A stretch of 64,000 nt of DNA from Candidatus Gerdarchaeota archaeon (lineage in GTDB: Archaea; Asgardarchaeota; Heimdallarchaeia; JABLTI01), in the NCBI GenBank assembly GCA_016840945.1, contig JAEORJ010000319.1, positions 20,934 to 84,933 on the forward strand. The letters are read 5' to 3'. Made by a program: the position numbers and the translations under genes. Every line of letters starts with the position of its first letter. Position 1 is the stretch's first letter. The notes under the pieces were generated by a model. The model did no database searches and was not told where the DNA came from. It saw nothing but the letters and a program-made list of their open reading frames with translations. Of the stretch, positions 9,711-19,050 are shown in pieces.

Positions 9711-10172
9711 TTAGAAATCGATCTTTATACCACCTTTTTCTAAATGCTGTTTATCATGCATCCAAAGAGTGGCAATATTCTCGTTTCTAAACATATTTTT
9801 CTCATCAGTAATTGTTTCCGGTTGGGAGATTATTTTATCGAAAAGAGCAATTACTTCTTCTCGAGTATCTTTGAACAGTTTTTTAGTTTTTGCCAAAGTT
9901 AAATTCTTCTTTTCGTTAATAATCAAATCATTCCATTGACTGTAATCGATGCCTTTGTGTTGATGATCAAATTTGAAATCATCGCAAGTACCATTTAATT
10001 TAGCATTGCACCCATTGATCATTTGATCATCCCAAGACCAAAGATGAATTAGCAATTCTTTTAGTCCCCAACCATTGGGTAATTTAAAAGAGTCATCAAG
10101 AGAAAGAATGATTTTTGTTATCTTTCGAGTATTCTCAAGATGTTCTTCTGGGGTTGATTTTTGTTCTTCCAT
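9711..10172 (-). CDS. DinB/ClbS-like four-helix-bundle protein
   Basis: The 153-aa soluble helical protein has the layout of the DinB/YfiT/ClbS superfamily. There is a first helix, then GWGLKELLIHLWSWDDQM with the first metal-type His, and a C-terminal MHDKQHLEKGG with two His. Members bind a divalent metal and act as thiol-dependent transferases or stress proteins. No substrate can be inferred. A GGTG ribosome-binding site precedes the ATG, and a TATA-like stretch is at about 10196-10204 on the minus strand. Confidence 0.6.
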   Translation of the reverse strand: MEEQKSTPEEHLENTRKITKIILSLDDSFKLPNGWGLKELLIHLWSWDDQMINGCNAKLNGTCDDFKFDHQHKGIDYSQWNDLIINEKKNLTLAKTKKLFKDTREEVIALFDKIISQPETITDEKNMFRNENIATLWMHDKQHLEKGGIKIDF

Positions 10173-10539
10173 AATAATGCACCTTAAAGAAATAAGTAAA
10201 TTATAGCGACACTTACGATTTATTCTTTGTCACTAATTGGGTATACTAAGAAAAATAAATTGTTAGAGATAACCTATTTATCAATGAATTTAAAAAGAAA
10301 ATCAAATATGAAATGAACAAAAGAAAGCTCCCATCAACAAAAAAAGAAGAAACCAAAAGATTCTTATCTAACACATTGTTGCTGTGAGACAATAATCCTT
10401 CGAAAAAGGTTTTTCTAAAAAGAAGAAAAGTCCACAAATGATTGACTAATAAGGTGAATATACCTCTAAAAAGTCAAAAAAACATTTACGAAGGGAGAAT
10501 AAAAAAAGCAAAAATAAAAAATTAGCGAGTTGTAAAAAC
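10173..10539. other. Divergent intergenic region before EF-2
   Basis: This gap of 367 bases is A-rich on the plus strand and must hold the promoter of the EF-2 gene and of the DinB-like gene. A TATAAT-type stretch near 10196-10204 fits the minus-strand gene. I see no RNA gene. A weak minus-strand frame of 63 codons is not convincing. Confidence 0.4.
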
Positions 10540-12759
10540 ATGGTCAAGATCAAGAACCCGGATGAAATCCGTAATATGGTTGTCAATCATCCTATGGACC
10601 AACGTCGTGTCTTCAGTATTGCTGCTCATATTGACCACGGTAAGACTACTACCAGCGATTACCTTCTTCGTAAGGCTGGTCTTATGTCCGACCAAGATGC
10701 TGGTTCCAAATTGATGACCGACTCTGATGAAGAAGAACAAGAGCGTGGTATTACCATCTTTACTAGCGTTGTTCTTCTCAGTTACGAACATAAAGGTAAA
10801 ACCTATTTGTTTGAAATTAATGATACTCCCGGTCACATTTCCTTTACTGGTGAAGTTAGTCGTGCCCTTCGTGGTAGCGATGGTGCTATTATCTTAGTTG
10901 ATGCCCTTGAAGGCGTTATGACCCAAACCGAGACCAACATTCGTTTAGCTGTTGGTGAAGAGATGTGCAAACCAGTTCTCTTTATCAATAAAGTTGACCG
11001 TTTGATCAGTGAATTAAAACTTCCACCTAACAAGGTCTTTGAAAAGGTCGATACTATCATTGCTCAAGTCAATGCTTTGATCAAGAAAATTGCTCCAAAA
11101 GAATTGGCTAAAGATTGGCAAGTTAGTTTCAAGGATAACAGTGTTGCCATTGGTTCCGCTAAAGATGGTTGGGCTTTCACCCTTGATATTTTGAAAGAAG
11201 CAGGTCACACTAATCCTCAAATCGTCTTTGATAAATATGCTGAAGGCGATAAACAATGGCTTCGCGATAACCTACATCTTGAAGATTCATTATTGCGAAT
11301 GGTTATTCAACATCTCCCCAACCCTGAACAAGCCCAAAAATACAAGATTCCAAAAATTTGGTCAGGAGATATTAACACTCCAGAAGGGCAAGCTCTTATC
11401 AATTGTGACCGCAATGGTCCTTTGATCGGTATGATCACTAAAGTCTTTATCGATCCAAAGAGTAAACGTCCAACCTTAATTGGCCGTGTCTTTTCAGGTA
11501 CCATTCGTTCTGGCGAAGATATTGAATTAATTGGCCAACGTAAGAATGTCCCTATCAAGCGACTCGGTGTTATGGAGATTACTGATATCCTTGATTGTGA
11601 CGAGATTCCTGCAGGAAATCTCTTTGCTGTCTTCGGATTTATCGCTCCAAGTGGTGAATCCTTCAGAACACCAGGTTCAAATGCCCCCGGTTTTGAAGAG
11701 ATCTCTTATGCTGCTGAACCAGTCGTTAGTCGTGCTATCGAAGCTCTTGACCCTCAAGATATTGCTAAACTTGGTGATGTTGTTAGCAAATGGATCATGG
11801 CTGATCCAACAGCTACTTTCAGACATGACAAAGAAAGCAACAAGTATATCTTAGCTGGTATTGATCCATTACAGATTGAAATTCTTACTAAGAGAATTAA
11901 TGAGCAGGTGAAGATACGAGTCTTTGATCCAATCACTGTTTACAGAGAACGCATTTCTCATGCTGGTATTGAAATCCACACCAAGTCACCCAACGGTCAC
12001 AATAGACTCAAGCTTTTAATCGAACCCTTAGATGATGCTGCTATTGCCCTTATCAAGAAGGGTGAAATCAACATGAACCAAGATGATAAGGAACGAGCTG
12101 CTGTCCTTCGTGATAAAGCTGGCTGGGATGCAAAACTCGCCCGTAAAATCTGGGATATCGAAGGAATGAACATGCTTATTGACGCTAGCTCTGGTGTCCA
12201 AAGAATGGAACGAATCAAGCAATATGTCATACAAATCTTCAAAGATTTCACCTATGCTTCAGCGGTTGCTCGTGAACCAACCTTAGGTTTGAAAGTCATC
12301 ATTTCAGATGCAACGATACATACTGATCCAGCTCATACTGGCTTCTCTGAAATATTAGGTATGACTACTGCGGCACTAAACATTTCCTTCTTAACAGCCG
12401 AACCACATCTCTTCGAACCAATGCTCAGAGTAGACATCAAATCACCAAAAGAGTATATGGGTTCCCTCATGGCTATCATCAGCCAACACCGTGGACGAAT
12501 TGAAGAGACTGGTGATGAAGGCGAACAAATACGAATCAAAGGAATCATCCCAACTGTGGAAACAATTGGTGATTTCGCTGATGAAATACGAAGTGCAACT
12601 TCAGGTAGATCATTCTGGGGTTATGAATTCGTAGGATTTGAAAAATTACCCACCAACCTTGAAGCAGAAGTAGTTTTTGATATCCGAAAACGAAAAGAAT
12701 TACCAGAAGAAATGCCCACACCAGAAAACTGGTCAAGATTTATCTATAAAAGACAATAA
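10540..12759 (+). CDS. aef2: Translation elongation factor 2 family GTPase, divergent
   Basis: EF-2 drives GTP-dependent ribosomal translocation. The 739-aa protein has the full five-domain length. The G domain carries AHIDHGKTT, ERGITI, DTPGH and NKVD motifs, and domain V is intact through FWGYEFVGFEKLP. Two usually invariant places are altered. The domain III GxGELHLE motif reads AGIDPLQIE. The domain IV diphthamide loop, normally close to LHxDAIHRG, reads IHTDPAHTG, keeping the His but losing the Arg and nearby residues. Codon use is enriched in C-ending and CGT codons as in highly expressed genes. It may be the only EF-2 or the paralogue known from some Asgard archaea. A hairpin terminator follows. 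Confidence 0.9.
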   Translation: MVKIKNPDEIRNMVVNHPMDQRRVFSIAAHIDHGKTTTSDYLLRKAGLMSDQDAGSKLMTDSDEEEQERGITIFTSVVLLSYEHKGKTYLFEINDTPGHISFTGEVSRALRGSDGAIILVDALEGVMTQTETNIRLAVGEEMCKPVLFINKVDRLISELKLPPNKVFEKVDTIIAQVNALIKKIAPKELAKDWQVSFKDNSVAIGSAKDGWAFTLDILKEAGHTNPQIVFDKYAEGDKQWLRDNLHLEDSLLRMVIQHLPNPEQAQKYKIPKIWSGDINTPEGQALINCDRNGPLIGMITKVFIDPKSKRPTLIGRVFSGTIRSGEDIELIGQRKNVPIKRLGVMEITDILDCDEIPAGNLFAVFGFIAPSGESFRTPGSNAPGFEEISYAAEPVVSRAIEALDPQDIAKLGDVVSKWIMADPTATFRHDKESNKYILAGIDPLQIEILTKRINEQVKIRVFDPITVYRERISHAGIEIHTKSPNGHNRLKLLIEPLDDAAIALIKKGEINMNQDDKERAAVLRDKAGWDAKLARKIWDIEGMNMLIDASSGVQRMERIKQYVIQIFKDFTYASAVAREPTLGLKVIISDATIHTDPAHTGFSEILGMTTAALNISFLTAEPHLFEPMLRVDIKSPKEYMGSLMAIISQHRGRIEETGDEGEQIRIKGIIPTVETIGDFADEIRSATSGRSFWGYEFVGFEKLPTNLEAEVVFDIRKRKELPEEMPTPENWSRFIYKRQ

Positions 12760-12767
12760 ACAAAACG

Positions 12768-12805
12768 AGAAGAGTAATCACTCTTCTAGTCTCTTTTTTT
12801 ATTTT
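12768..12805 (+). terminator. Hairpin plus T-run after EF-2 gene
   Basis: A perfect 8-bp inverted repeat (AGAAGAGT at 12768-12775, ACTCTTCT at 12780-12787) with a 4-nt loop is followed by a run of seven T at 12794-12800 and more T-rich sequence. It starts 8 bases after the stop. Confidence 0.7.
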
Positions 12806-12826
12806 TCATTTTTATTAAGCGCTAAT

Positions 12827-13180
12827 TTATTTTCGATAGTTAAGTAGAATAGGTAATTTCCAAAAATCAGCTTTAATGAGAGCACAATGTTCCAATTCAG
12901 AACATTCTGCACAAGTAGCGAAACCTTTGGCTTGAGCACATTTATGAACCAAACAATTAGGAAAGCCCGAGCTATTAACACACCCTTCACAATGTCCAAA
13001 TTGTTGACTTAATTTTGAAAGAAAAATATCGAAGTTATTGCCATTTGGAAATAGTGATTCAAGATCTTGGTTAGAAGGTATAGGAGAATCTTTGATAGAT
13101 TTAGGAGAAAGATTCTGATTCAAGATACAGCTTTTACAATCTAGGCCGCAATAACTAATATTAGATTTTTGAAGCAACAA
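12827..13180 (-). CDS. DUF3795-family cysteine-rich protein
   Basis: The 117-aa protein has the DUF3795 cysteine pattern: YCGLDCKSC near the N-terminus, CEGC in the middle, then CLVHKCAQAKGFATCAEC and a final Cys. The cysteines probably bind zinc or an iron-sulfur cluster. The biochemical role of the family is unknown. The start is TTG at 13180, chosen because a GGAGGG ribosome-binding site lies 8 bases upstream and no in-frame ATG is available. Confidence 0.75.
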   Translation of the reverse strand: MLLQKSNISYCGLDCKSCILNQNLSPKSIKDSPIPSNQDLESLFPNGNNFDIFLSKLSQQFGHCEGCVNSSGFPNCLVHKCAQAKGFATCAECSELEHCALIKADFWKLPILLNYRK

Positions 13181-13262
13181 TTAACATCCCTCCAAATAAG
13201 ATGACAAAAAACGATAATCCTACCGACTAAAAAAGGTTTAGGGGAAAAAAACAATCAGAGGG

Positions 13263-13709
13263 CTATAGCAACCTAAGAGCAGTAAATACAATAACAGCAA
13301 GGCAAATGAAATCTGTCATCACGGTGAGCATTGTTAAACCATAAAATACCCAAGTTATCGTTATAACGATTTTAAGCCTTTTTTCTGTTTTTGGACTTGG
13401 TAGCTTATTTTCTAATCCTTGTTGCGCTCTTTTCCCATTAATATTATTAAGAAACAATTTTGCGAATAATGATCCGAAAAATAACAGTACTGTAATTAAA
13501 AGAAGACTCATTGCTAGTATTAATAAAATGCTAACTAAATTAAAAACTCGCGGTGTTAAGTCATAATCAACTAAGCGTATGTTTAATAGGTTATTTATTG
13601 CAAAAAAAGCTGCTACTATTAGAAATCCTAAAGCAATATAAGAAATAGGTTGATCATAGGTTGTTGTTTTTTCGAGTTTTTTGTCTTCAGTATCATCAAT
13701 TGCTTGCAT
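13263..13709 (-). CDS. Hypothetical membrane protein, four TM segments
   Basis: The 148-aa protein has a short charged N-terminus (to residue 20), then hydrophobic helices at about 24-42, 58-82, 113-128 and 129-147, with a basic loop between the second and third. A GGGG ribosome-binding site precedes the ATG. I do not recognise the family. It sits between the DUF3795 and rubredoxin genes on the same strand. Confidence 0.65.
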   Translation of the reverse strand: MQAIDDTEDKKLEKTTTYDQPISYIALGFLIVAAFFAINNLLNIRLVDYDLTPRVFNLVSILLILAMSLLLITVLLFFGSLFAKLFLNNINGKRAQQGLENKLPSPKTEKRLKIVITITWVFYGLTMLTVMTDFICLAVIVFTALRLL

Positions 13710-13882
13710 TTTCTATTCCCCAATTCATAAAAATGAATTATCAAATAGCTATCTCCTTTTCCAAAAGATAGACTAAGAATAGATTATTCTTAAATCTTAT
13801 AAAAATTCTGATGAAAATACCATATGAGTAATTAGTCGCTGAATAAAAAGTTTGAAAAAATAATGACAAATAAAAAAATAAG

Positions 13883-13915
13883 AAAAAAAGAGTATTAAGT
13901 CAAATAAATGACTTA
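13883..13915 (-). terminator. Hairpin plus T-run after rubredoxin
   Basis: On the minus strand TAAGTCA and TGACTTA form a perfect 7-bp stem with a 6-nt loop (13896-13915), followed by seven T (complement of 13883-13889). It lies 6 bases beyond the rubredoxin stop. Confidence 0.65.
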
Positions 13916-13921
13916 GCAATT

Positions 13922-14083
13922 CTATCCGATGGGCTCAAAATCGGTTTTACCGGCTCCACAAATAGGACAAACCCAATCTTCGGGTAGTTCTTCAAAAGGG
14001 GTACCAGGTTCTACGCCAGATTCTGGATCGCCTTCTTCAGGATCATAGATGTAGCCACATATAGTGCACTCGTATTTTTGCAT
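13922..14083 (-). CDS. Rubredoxin
   Basis: This 53-aa protein is a complete rubredoxin: a one-electron carrier with a single Fe held by four Cys. The two knuckles are C6-T-I-C9-G-Y and C39-P-I-C42-G-A, and the aromatic and acidic residues between them ([23 protein letters not shown]) are canonical. CTGGAG lies 10 bases before the ATG. It may serve superoxide or peroxide reduction or link to the ferredoxin pool fed by porGDAB in this window, but no dedicated partner is adjacent. It ends in its own terminator. Confidence 0.95.
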   Translation of the reverse strand: MQKYECTICGYIYDPEEGDPESGVEPGTPFEELPEDWVCPICGAGKTDFEPIG

Positions 14084-14309
14084 GTTATTAATACTCCAGT
14101 AAACTCAATATTTCTACTGAATTTTATTCTGTGTTTTCAACATTTAACCTCAGATATAAAAAAGTAGTGCTTTATTGCCTAAATCCTCCTCTTTTTATTT
14201 AAATGCCTTTTTCTTACATTCTTTTTTGTCGTTTAGAGCTTTAAATAATAAATTTCCTTAGTGCCTTCTTGAGTTCACTTTAGAGTACTCAACTCTGGAG
14301 CCATTTCAT

Positions 14310-15530
14310 ATGAAGATCCTTATGATCACTGACACTTACCATCCTTGCTTTGATGGCATTGTTCGCTACCTTGATTACTTGATTCCAGAGCTCATCTCCC
14401 AAGGTCATACTGTGACCGTCGTTAGCCCCAATTATGGTGTTAAGGGGTACTACTCCTATCCTTATGAAGGCTTAGAGATTATTCGCACTGCAACTCCTAA
14501 ATTTAGGGTTAATGCCTACGCTTTTGGTTTTCCTGGGTTTCGATTACTAAAAGCCATTAAAAAAGCTGATTTTGTTATCATTCATTCCCTCATGCCTCTC
14601 GGCACTTTAGGCGGAGTTTTTGCTAAGCTCATGCGCAAGAACATTGGTTTCTTCTGCCATCATGACGAACGAGTTATTCTCAATGACATTGTTCATGCAC
14701 AACCATTTCTAATTCGTATTCTTTTCTGGATGATGCGTAAATACTATGCTAAATTGGTCGATATCTTCTTTTGCGCAACTGAACGTTTTCGTTGCAAATT
14801 ACACTTTTTTGGTGTTCCTGATGATAAGATCATTCACACTCCTTTTGCTATTAATAAAACTACCTTCCATCCCGAACCCGAAATTGATTTACGCAAGAGG
14901 TATGCTATCCCTCCCGATGGTGTTATTTGTTCTTATCTCGGTCGACTTTCTGTTGAAAAGAATGTTGATAATATTATTCATGCCATGGACTTAGCTATGA
15001 ATGATAATCCCAATCTCTTTGCTCTCATTGTTGGTGGTGGTCCTGATAAAGAGAAATTCTATCAGCAATCTCGAGTCAATAATGATCGATTTATTTTTAC
15101 TGGTTATGTTCCTGAAGAGGAACTTCAAAGCCACTATTCTGTTAGCAATCTCTTTGTTACCCCCACCCTCAATGAGTCTTCCTGTTTTACTGTCTTTGAA
15201 GCAATGACCTGTCGTGTTCCTGTTATCACCGCTGAAAAAGACCATGACCCTGACATCATTCACAAATATAATGCTCTCCTTGTTAAAGATGTCCTTGATC
15301 CTAATGAAATTAAAGAAAATATCCTTCTTCTTGCTAATAATCAACAAGTTCGAGAAGCTATTGCTTTGGAAGGGCAAGCACTAATCGCAAATCGCACTTG
15401 GGCTAATCATGCTCATCGTTTCCTTAATGGTTTAGAAGATGTTCTCATAACCTCAGAGAAGAATAAATATGATAAACAGTCATCTAAGATTATTTCCAAA
15501 ATTAAGGAATTTCGCAAATCAATATCGTAG
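14310..15530 (+). CDS. GT4-family glycosyltransferase
   Basis: The 406-aa protein is a GT-B fold, retaining glycosyltransferase of family 4. The N-terminal Rossmann domain opens with MKILMITDTYHPCFDGIVRY and has the typical glycine/aromatic acceptor loop. The C-terminal nucleotide-sugar domain contains YLGRLSVEKN, ALIVGGGPD, FTGYVPEEEL and the ESSCFTVFEAM segment with the paired acidic residues. It resembles enzymes adding mannose or glucose to lipids. No other surface-glycan gene is nearby, so the acceptor is unknown. A TATA-like CTTTAAATAATAAAT lies near 14238-14252. Confidence 0.88.
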   Translation: MKILMITDTYHPCFDGIVRYLDYLIPELISQGHTVTVVSPNYGVKGYYSYPYEGLEIIRTATPKFRVNAYAFGFPGFRLLKAIKKADFVIIHSLMPLGTLGGVFAKLMRKNIGFFCHHDERVILNDIVHAQPFLIRILFWMMRKYYAKLVDIFFCATERFRCKLHFFGVPDDKIIHTPFAINKTTFHPEPEIDLRKRYAIPPDGVICSYLGRLSVEKNVDNIIHAMDLAMNDNPNLFALIVGGGPDKEKFYQQSRVNNDRFIFTGYVPEEELQSHYSVSNLFVTPTLNESSCFTVFEAMTCRVPVITAEKDHDPDIIHKYNALLVKDVLDPNEIKENILLLANNQQVREAIALEGQALIANRTWANHAHRFLNGLEDVLITSEKNKYDKQSSKIISKIKEFRKSIS

Positions 15531-15553
15531 AACTATTGTTATGAGCATTCTAG

Positions 15554-16936
15554 CTATAGGTAAGGTGGTTTTCCTTTCATTGAAGTATAAATAAACCTCA
15601 ATTTTTCTTTGTCATTTATAACGTGTTCTATTAATGCCTCTCGAGAGTAGAATTTAGCTTTAGTATAATTCAAATGTGAAGTTTGTGTGATGCTTTGATC
15701 CTTTATTGCCTCTTTTAACAATTCTATCACTGTTAACTGCTTTTGTTTCAATAATACTACCCATCGTCCTTCCTTTACAGTTGGACCGAATTCCACAGCA
15801 TTATTTTTCTGATATTTCCTTAGGAATTCTTCTTGAGCTACGTTATCTACTGGTGGTCCTTGTTGCCAAGTTAATTTCTTAGTTAATTTTTCAATCGTGA
15901 TGATTAGAACCATGATATCATTGCTAGAGATTATCGTATCAACCATGATAGGATTCATATTTTCACTTACAAGTAATCTATAGATGCTTCTTTCGATTTT
16001 TCTAATCTGTCCCCAAAGAATATCTTCTACTACATTAGGTTCTTTAAAGAATAGTGCAGTCAACTCAAGAGGAGCTTTTTTCATTTCTAATATCTGCTCT
16101 TTCTCAATCGCTATTTTTTTGGGGAAGAAAAATTCTATTGATGGATGATTGAGATAATAATAAGCTGCAGCTTTAAATTTCTCTAATGCTACTTCATCAA
16201 CTGCTGAAGCAACGTTTCTATTTGGATCAGTAGGATCAATAATTAACAGACAATCATCTGCATATTTGGCTTCATTGATTGTAAGTGTGTCATCAAATGT
16301 TATGCTATTCTCTCCTAAATTCTTAGCATTTTTTAACACTTCAAGAAAACTACCATCGTTAAGTATTATTAATAACTCCAAGAGATAGCCTGAAAATCCA
16401 TGTGTTCTAATTTCAGCTCCATAAGTGCCTATTCCTCGCATAAATTGCTTTAATAATAATACTTCGTCTCTTGCACCAGCTGGTAAATTCTCGAGTATAA
16501 ATTTTCTATGCTCAGGTGAACGATCAACAGCACTTCTCAATTCTCTTCCAGGTTGGTATTCATAGCAAGGGATTATTTCAACATCAATGCCTTCAAAAAC
16601 AGTTGCTAGGTAAGGATGTCTAGCAAATTTCTTAATCCATTTGTTATCAGTGTTTTTTTCTATTATTTGCAAAATATTCTCGGGTTTTAAAGGACTTTCA
16701 TATGGCAATTTAACAAAAAGATCAATATCTCGACTGCCAGATATCCAAGTATCTCGAGAAAGAGAACCGGATAATTCCAATGTTGCAAAGATATTTTCTT
16801 TATCAAGAATAGCTTTGATTTTAGAAGAAATTACCTCAAAAGTATTTAGTAGCCTAGCTCTTTCATCCTGTGACGGCTTGATTCTTTCAAGCACTTGTAA
16901 ATGAATGGTTGTTAGTAATTCTTCATCTAGACTCAT
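15554..16936 (-). CDS. cca: Archaeal class I CCA-adding enzyme
   Basis: tRNA nucleotidyltransferase adds or repairs the 3' CCA of tRNAs using CTP and ATP. The catalytic G57-S58 and D70-x-D72 of the polymerase-beta superfamily appear in SGSLSRDTWISGSRDIDLF. The 460-aa length and the following IEFFFPKK segment fit the archaeal class I enzyme. GGAAGGA lies before the ATG. It is followed upstream on the same strand by thpR with a 35-base gap, a pairing common in archaea, and is convergent with the glycosyltransferase. Confidence 0.95.
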   Translation of the reverse strand: MSLDEELLTTIHLQVLERIKPSQDERARLLNTFEVISSKIKAILDKENIFATLELSGSLSRDTWISGSRDIDLFVKLPYESPLKPENILQIIEKNTDNKWIKKFARHPYLATVFEGIDVEIIPCYEYQPGRELRSAVDRSPEHRKFILENLPAGARDEVLLLKQFMRGIGTYGAEIRTHGFSGYLLELLIILNDGSFLEVLKNAKNLGENSITFDDTLTINEAKYADDCLLIIDPTDPNRNVASAVDEVALEKFKAAAYYYLNHPSIEFFFPKKIAIEKEQILEMKKAPLELTALFFKEPNVVEDILWGQIRKIERSIYRLLVSENMNPIMVDTIISSNDIMVLIITIEKLTKKLTWQQGPPVDNVAQEEFLRKYQKNNAVEFGPTVKEGRWVVLLKQKQLTVIELLKEAIKDQSITQTSHLNYTKAKFYSREALIEHVINDKEKLRFIYTSMKGKPPYL

Positions 16937-16971
16937 TGTAATTCCTTCCTAATCATACTATCAAGCTGGTT

Positions 16972-17532
16972 TTATTTTGCGTTGATTTTAAACAAATTTG
17001 AATATATTGGTCCTTGAGGTGTTAGAACGCTTTTCTTAAGTGTGAATGATGTTATTTCTACCTTTCCAAAATTATCCTCTTTATGCTCAGTTATTAGATT
17101 AACGAGGGTATTTTTATCCCCAATCTTCTTTACTCGTCCGATTGTTAAATGGGATTTAAATGGTCGCTTCTCCTTTTCAAATCCATGTTTAACACACAGG
17201 TTCTCGACTTGTAGTGCTAATGAAGATAATTCCTTAAAACCTTCTTTTACATCGATGTATAAGGTTCTAACATAATTCATATTAGGTAATACCCCAACAG
17301 AACTAAATTCCAAAGTGAATGGCTTAAAAGTTATTTCCTCAGCATTCTTTTGAAGTTTTGGTACCATACTTTCTTCAATATCACCTAAGAATCTCAATGT
17401 AAGATGCAAATTCTCTCCTGAAACGAATGTTATTTTAGAATCTAGATTTTCAAATTCAGTCTGGATTTTTGCTATTCTTTTAACAATTGTTGAATCATTC
17501 AGGTCGGCTGCGAAAAAAGCTCTAATTTTCAT
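16972..17532 (-). CDS. thpR: RNA 2',3'-cyclic phosphodiesterase (2H family)
   Basis: This 186-aa 2H phosphoesterase hydrolyses 2',3'-cyclic phosphate ends and can ligate tRNA halves in vitro. Both catalytic motifs are present: H43-L-T-L (NLHLTLRFLGDI) and H128-L-T-I (SHLTIGRVK). The N-terminus MKIRAFFAAD is typical. A GGAG site precedes the ATG. It is the first gene of a probable two-gene unit with cca. A role in tRNA end or splicing metabolism fits the spliced tRNA in this window. Confidence 0.93.
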   Translation of the reverse strand: MKIRAFFAADLNDSTIVKRIAKIQTEFENLDSKITFVSGENLHLTLRFLGDIEESMVPKLQKNAEEITFKPFTLEFSSVGVLPNMNYVRTLYIDVKEGFKELSSLALQVENLCVKHGFEKEKRPFKSHLTIGRVKKIGDKNTLVNLITEHKEDNFGKVEITSFTLKKSVLTPQGPIYSNLFKINAK

Positions 17533-17666
17533 TGCTATAATAACTCCTATGGTTATGCTTTACTAATTCATTGTTATTAATTTTTAGTGCTAATTAATTA
17601 TCCCACAGAATGTTTTTTATGCTCAATTCTGGATTGTAGCTTCAATTGATACCAAAAGTGAATGCA

Positions 17667-18095
17667 ATGTTCAAAATTAAAGTGATAACTAAAATGCATC
17701 CAACAGAAGATAAGGCAAAAATTACAATTGCTTTACATAATATAATCGATGGCGAAATAATTGAGGAAAAAATTGGTGATGATAGTTATCTGATGATCGA
17801 GAGTACTAACCCTTCCGCCCTTGAGAAAATTCATACCATGGTTCGTCAACAAAGAATTTTGGATGTTGCTCGAAATACTTTGCGAAATAATATTGTTGGT
17901 AATAGCACTATTTTCTATATTAACAAACAAGTTGCTTTTGTCAACAAATTCAATTTATGTGAGGAAGAGGGTGAATCACCTTTAGGACCTATTCGAATTG
18001 AAATCGAATATGATATAATTGACCATTTAATCGATTGGTTAACGCCTTATACTAAGAATGGCCGAGAAATAGTTTTAGTAAAATCATTCCCTTGA
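17667..18095 (+). CDS. UPF0201 family RNA-binding-like protein
   Basis: The 142-aa protein matches the archaeal UPF0201/DUF54 family: HPTEDKAKITIALHNI at the start, RQQRILDVARNTL in the middle, INKQVAFVNKFNL and SPLGPIRIEIEYD, ending DWLTPYTKNG. The family is proposed to bind RNA and has ribosomal-L5-like structure. Its role is unknown. The ATG at 17667 is preferred over an in-frame TTG seven codons upstream because it gives the family's usual start. It sits between the thpR and rnz genes on the opposite strand. Confidence 0.85.
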   Translation: MFKIKVITKMHPTEDKAKITIALHNIIDGEIIEEKIGDDSYLMIESTNPSALEKIHTMVRQQRILDVARNTLRNNIVGNSTIFYINKQVAFVNKFNLCEEEGESPLGPIRIEIEYDIIDHLIDWLTPYTKNGREIVLVKSFP

Positions 18096-18114
18096 AAATC
18101 AAATAATTAATAAT

Positions 18115-19050
18115 CTACTCTAAATCCTTTCTATTCATGGTTATCTCGAGACCATCATAAGCCACAATAGTATTTTGAAATTCTTCTTTTGCTTGTTTTT
18201 CTAATATTTCATCTTCCTTAAATCTAGGAGAAATGTGGGTTAGATAGAGAGCTTTAGCATTTGCTAATTTAGCTATTTGTGCTGACCAGCGTGCAGTTGA
18301 ATGTAACCGTTCTTTTGCTAACCCTTCATGCTCATCACTAAAAGTCGATTCTAAAATTAAAACATCAGCATCTTTAGCAAATGGTACAAAATCTTCTGGG
18401 TGATACAACCCATCAAAAGCTATGACAATTTTAAAACCACGCCTATTGGGACCTAGAATCATGTCTGGTGTAATAACCTTATTATCAGCTGATAACACTG
18501 AAAGGCCTTTTTGCAATTTCTGCCATTTCTCACCTTGCTCAACTTTTAACTCGAGAGCTTTTTTCTTATTGAAGCGTCCTAACCGATCCTTCTCAATTAA
18601 AGCATAGGCTAAGGTATAAACTGAGTGATCTACTTTCTTAGCAACAATTCGATAATCGTCCTCATCACAAACTAATCCTTCAGTGATATCTTGAATATCT
18701 ATTAAATAAGGAAAGTCCATTTCTTCAGAAGGACCAAATAATGCTTTAAAAAATAACTTAATGCCAGGAGGACCGTAGATTATCAAAGGCGCTGTTCGTT
18801 CCATTAGCTTCATTGTATTCAATAATCCAAAAATACCAAAAATATGATCGCCATGCAAGTGACTAAAAATGATTTTAGTTATTTTTTGAAAATTAACATT
18901 GAATTTCATCATTTGGTATTGAGTGCCTTCTCCACAATCCAAGAGGATTATTTCTCCTGTGTCTCTTTGTAAAGCTATACTCGAAAGGAACCTATCTTTT
19001 TGTGGGACTGCTGCAGAGGTCCCAAGAAAAACGATTCGTATAGAACTCAT
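18115..19050 (-). CDS. rnz: Ribonuclease Z
   Basis: RNase Z is the tRNA 3' endonuclease that removes the 3' trailer before CCA addition. The 311-aa protein has the short-form metallo-beta-lactamase layout: FLGTSAAVP, LLDCGEGTQ, the zinc motif S-H64-L-H66-G-D68-H69, and later LILESTFSDEHEGLA and LTHISPRF. Its start overlaps the stop of the upstream methyltransferase gene by 4 bases, so the two are probably co-translated. Confidence 0.95.
   Translation of the reverse strand: MSSIRIVFLGTSAAVPQKDRFLSSIALQRDTGEIILLDCGEGTQYQMMKFNVNFQKITKIIFSHLHGDHIFGIFGLLNTMKLMERTAPLIIYGPPGIKLFFKALFGPSEEMDFPYLIDIQDITEGLVCDEDDYRIVAKKVDHSVYTLAYALIEKDRLGRFNKKKALELKVEQGEKWQKLQKGLSVLSADNKVITPDMILGPNRRGFKIVIAFDGLYHPEDFVPFAKDADVLILESTFSDEHEGLAKERLHSTARWSAQIAKLANAKALYLTHISPRFKEDEILEKQAKEEFQNTIVAYDGLEITMNRKDLE

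Noticed and set aside
9725..9738. TTTATACCACCTTT shared with the hairpin near 21550
   Set aside because: A 14-base match in 64 kb of AT-rich DNA is expected by chance, and this copy is inside the DinB-like coding region without the hairpin.
10246..10437. Minus-strand frame of 63 codons in the gap before the EF-2 gene
   Set aside because: No ribosome-binding site, Phe/Leu/Ser-rich because the plus strand is A-rich, and it would occupy the EF-2 promoter region.
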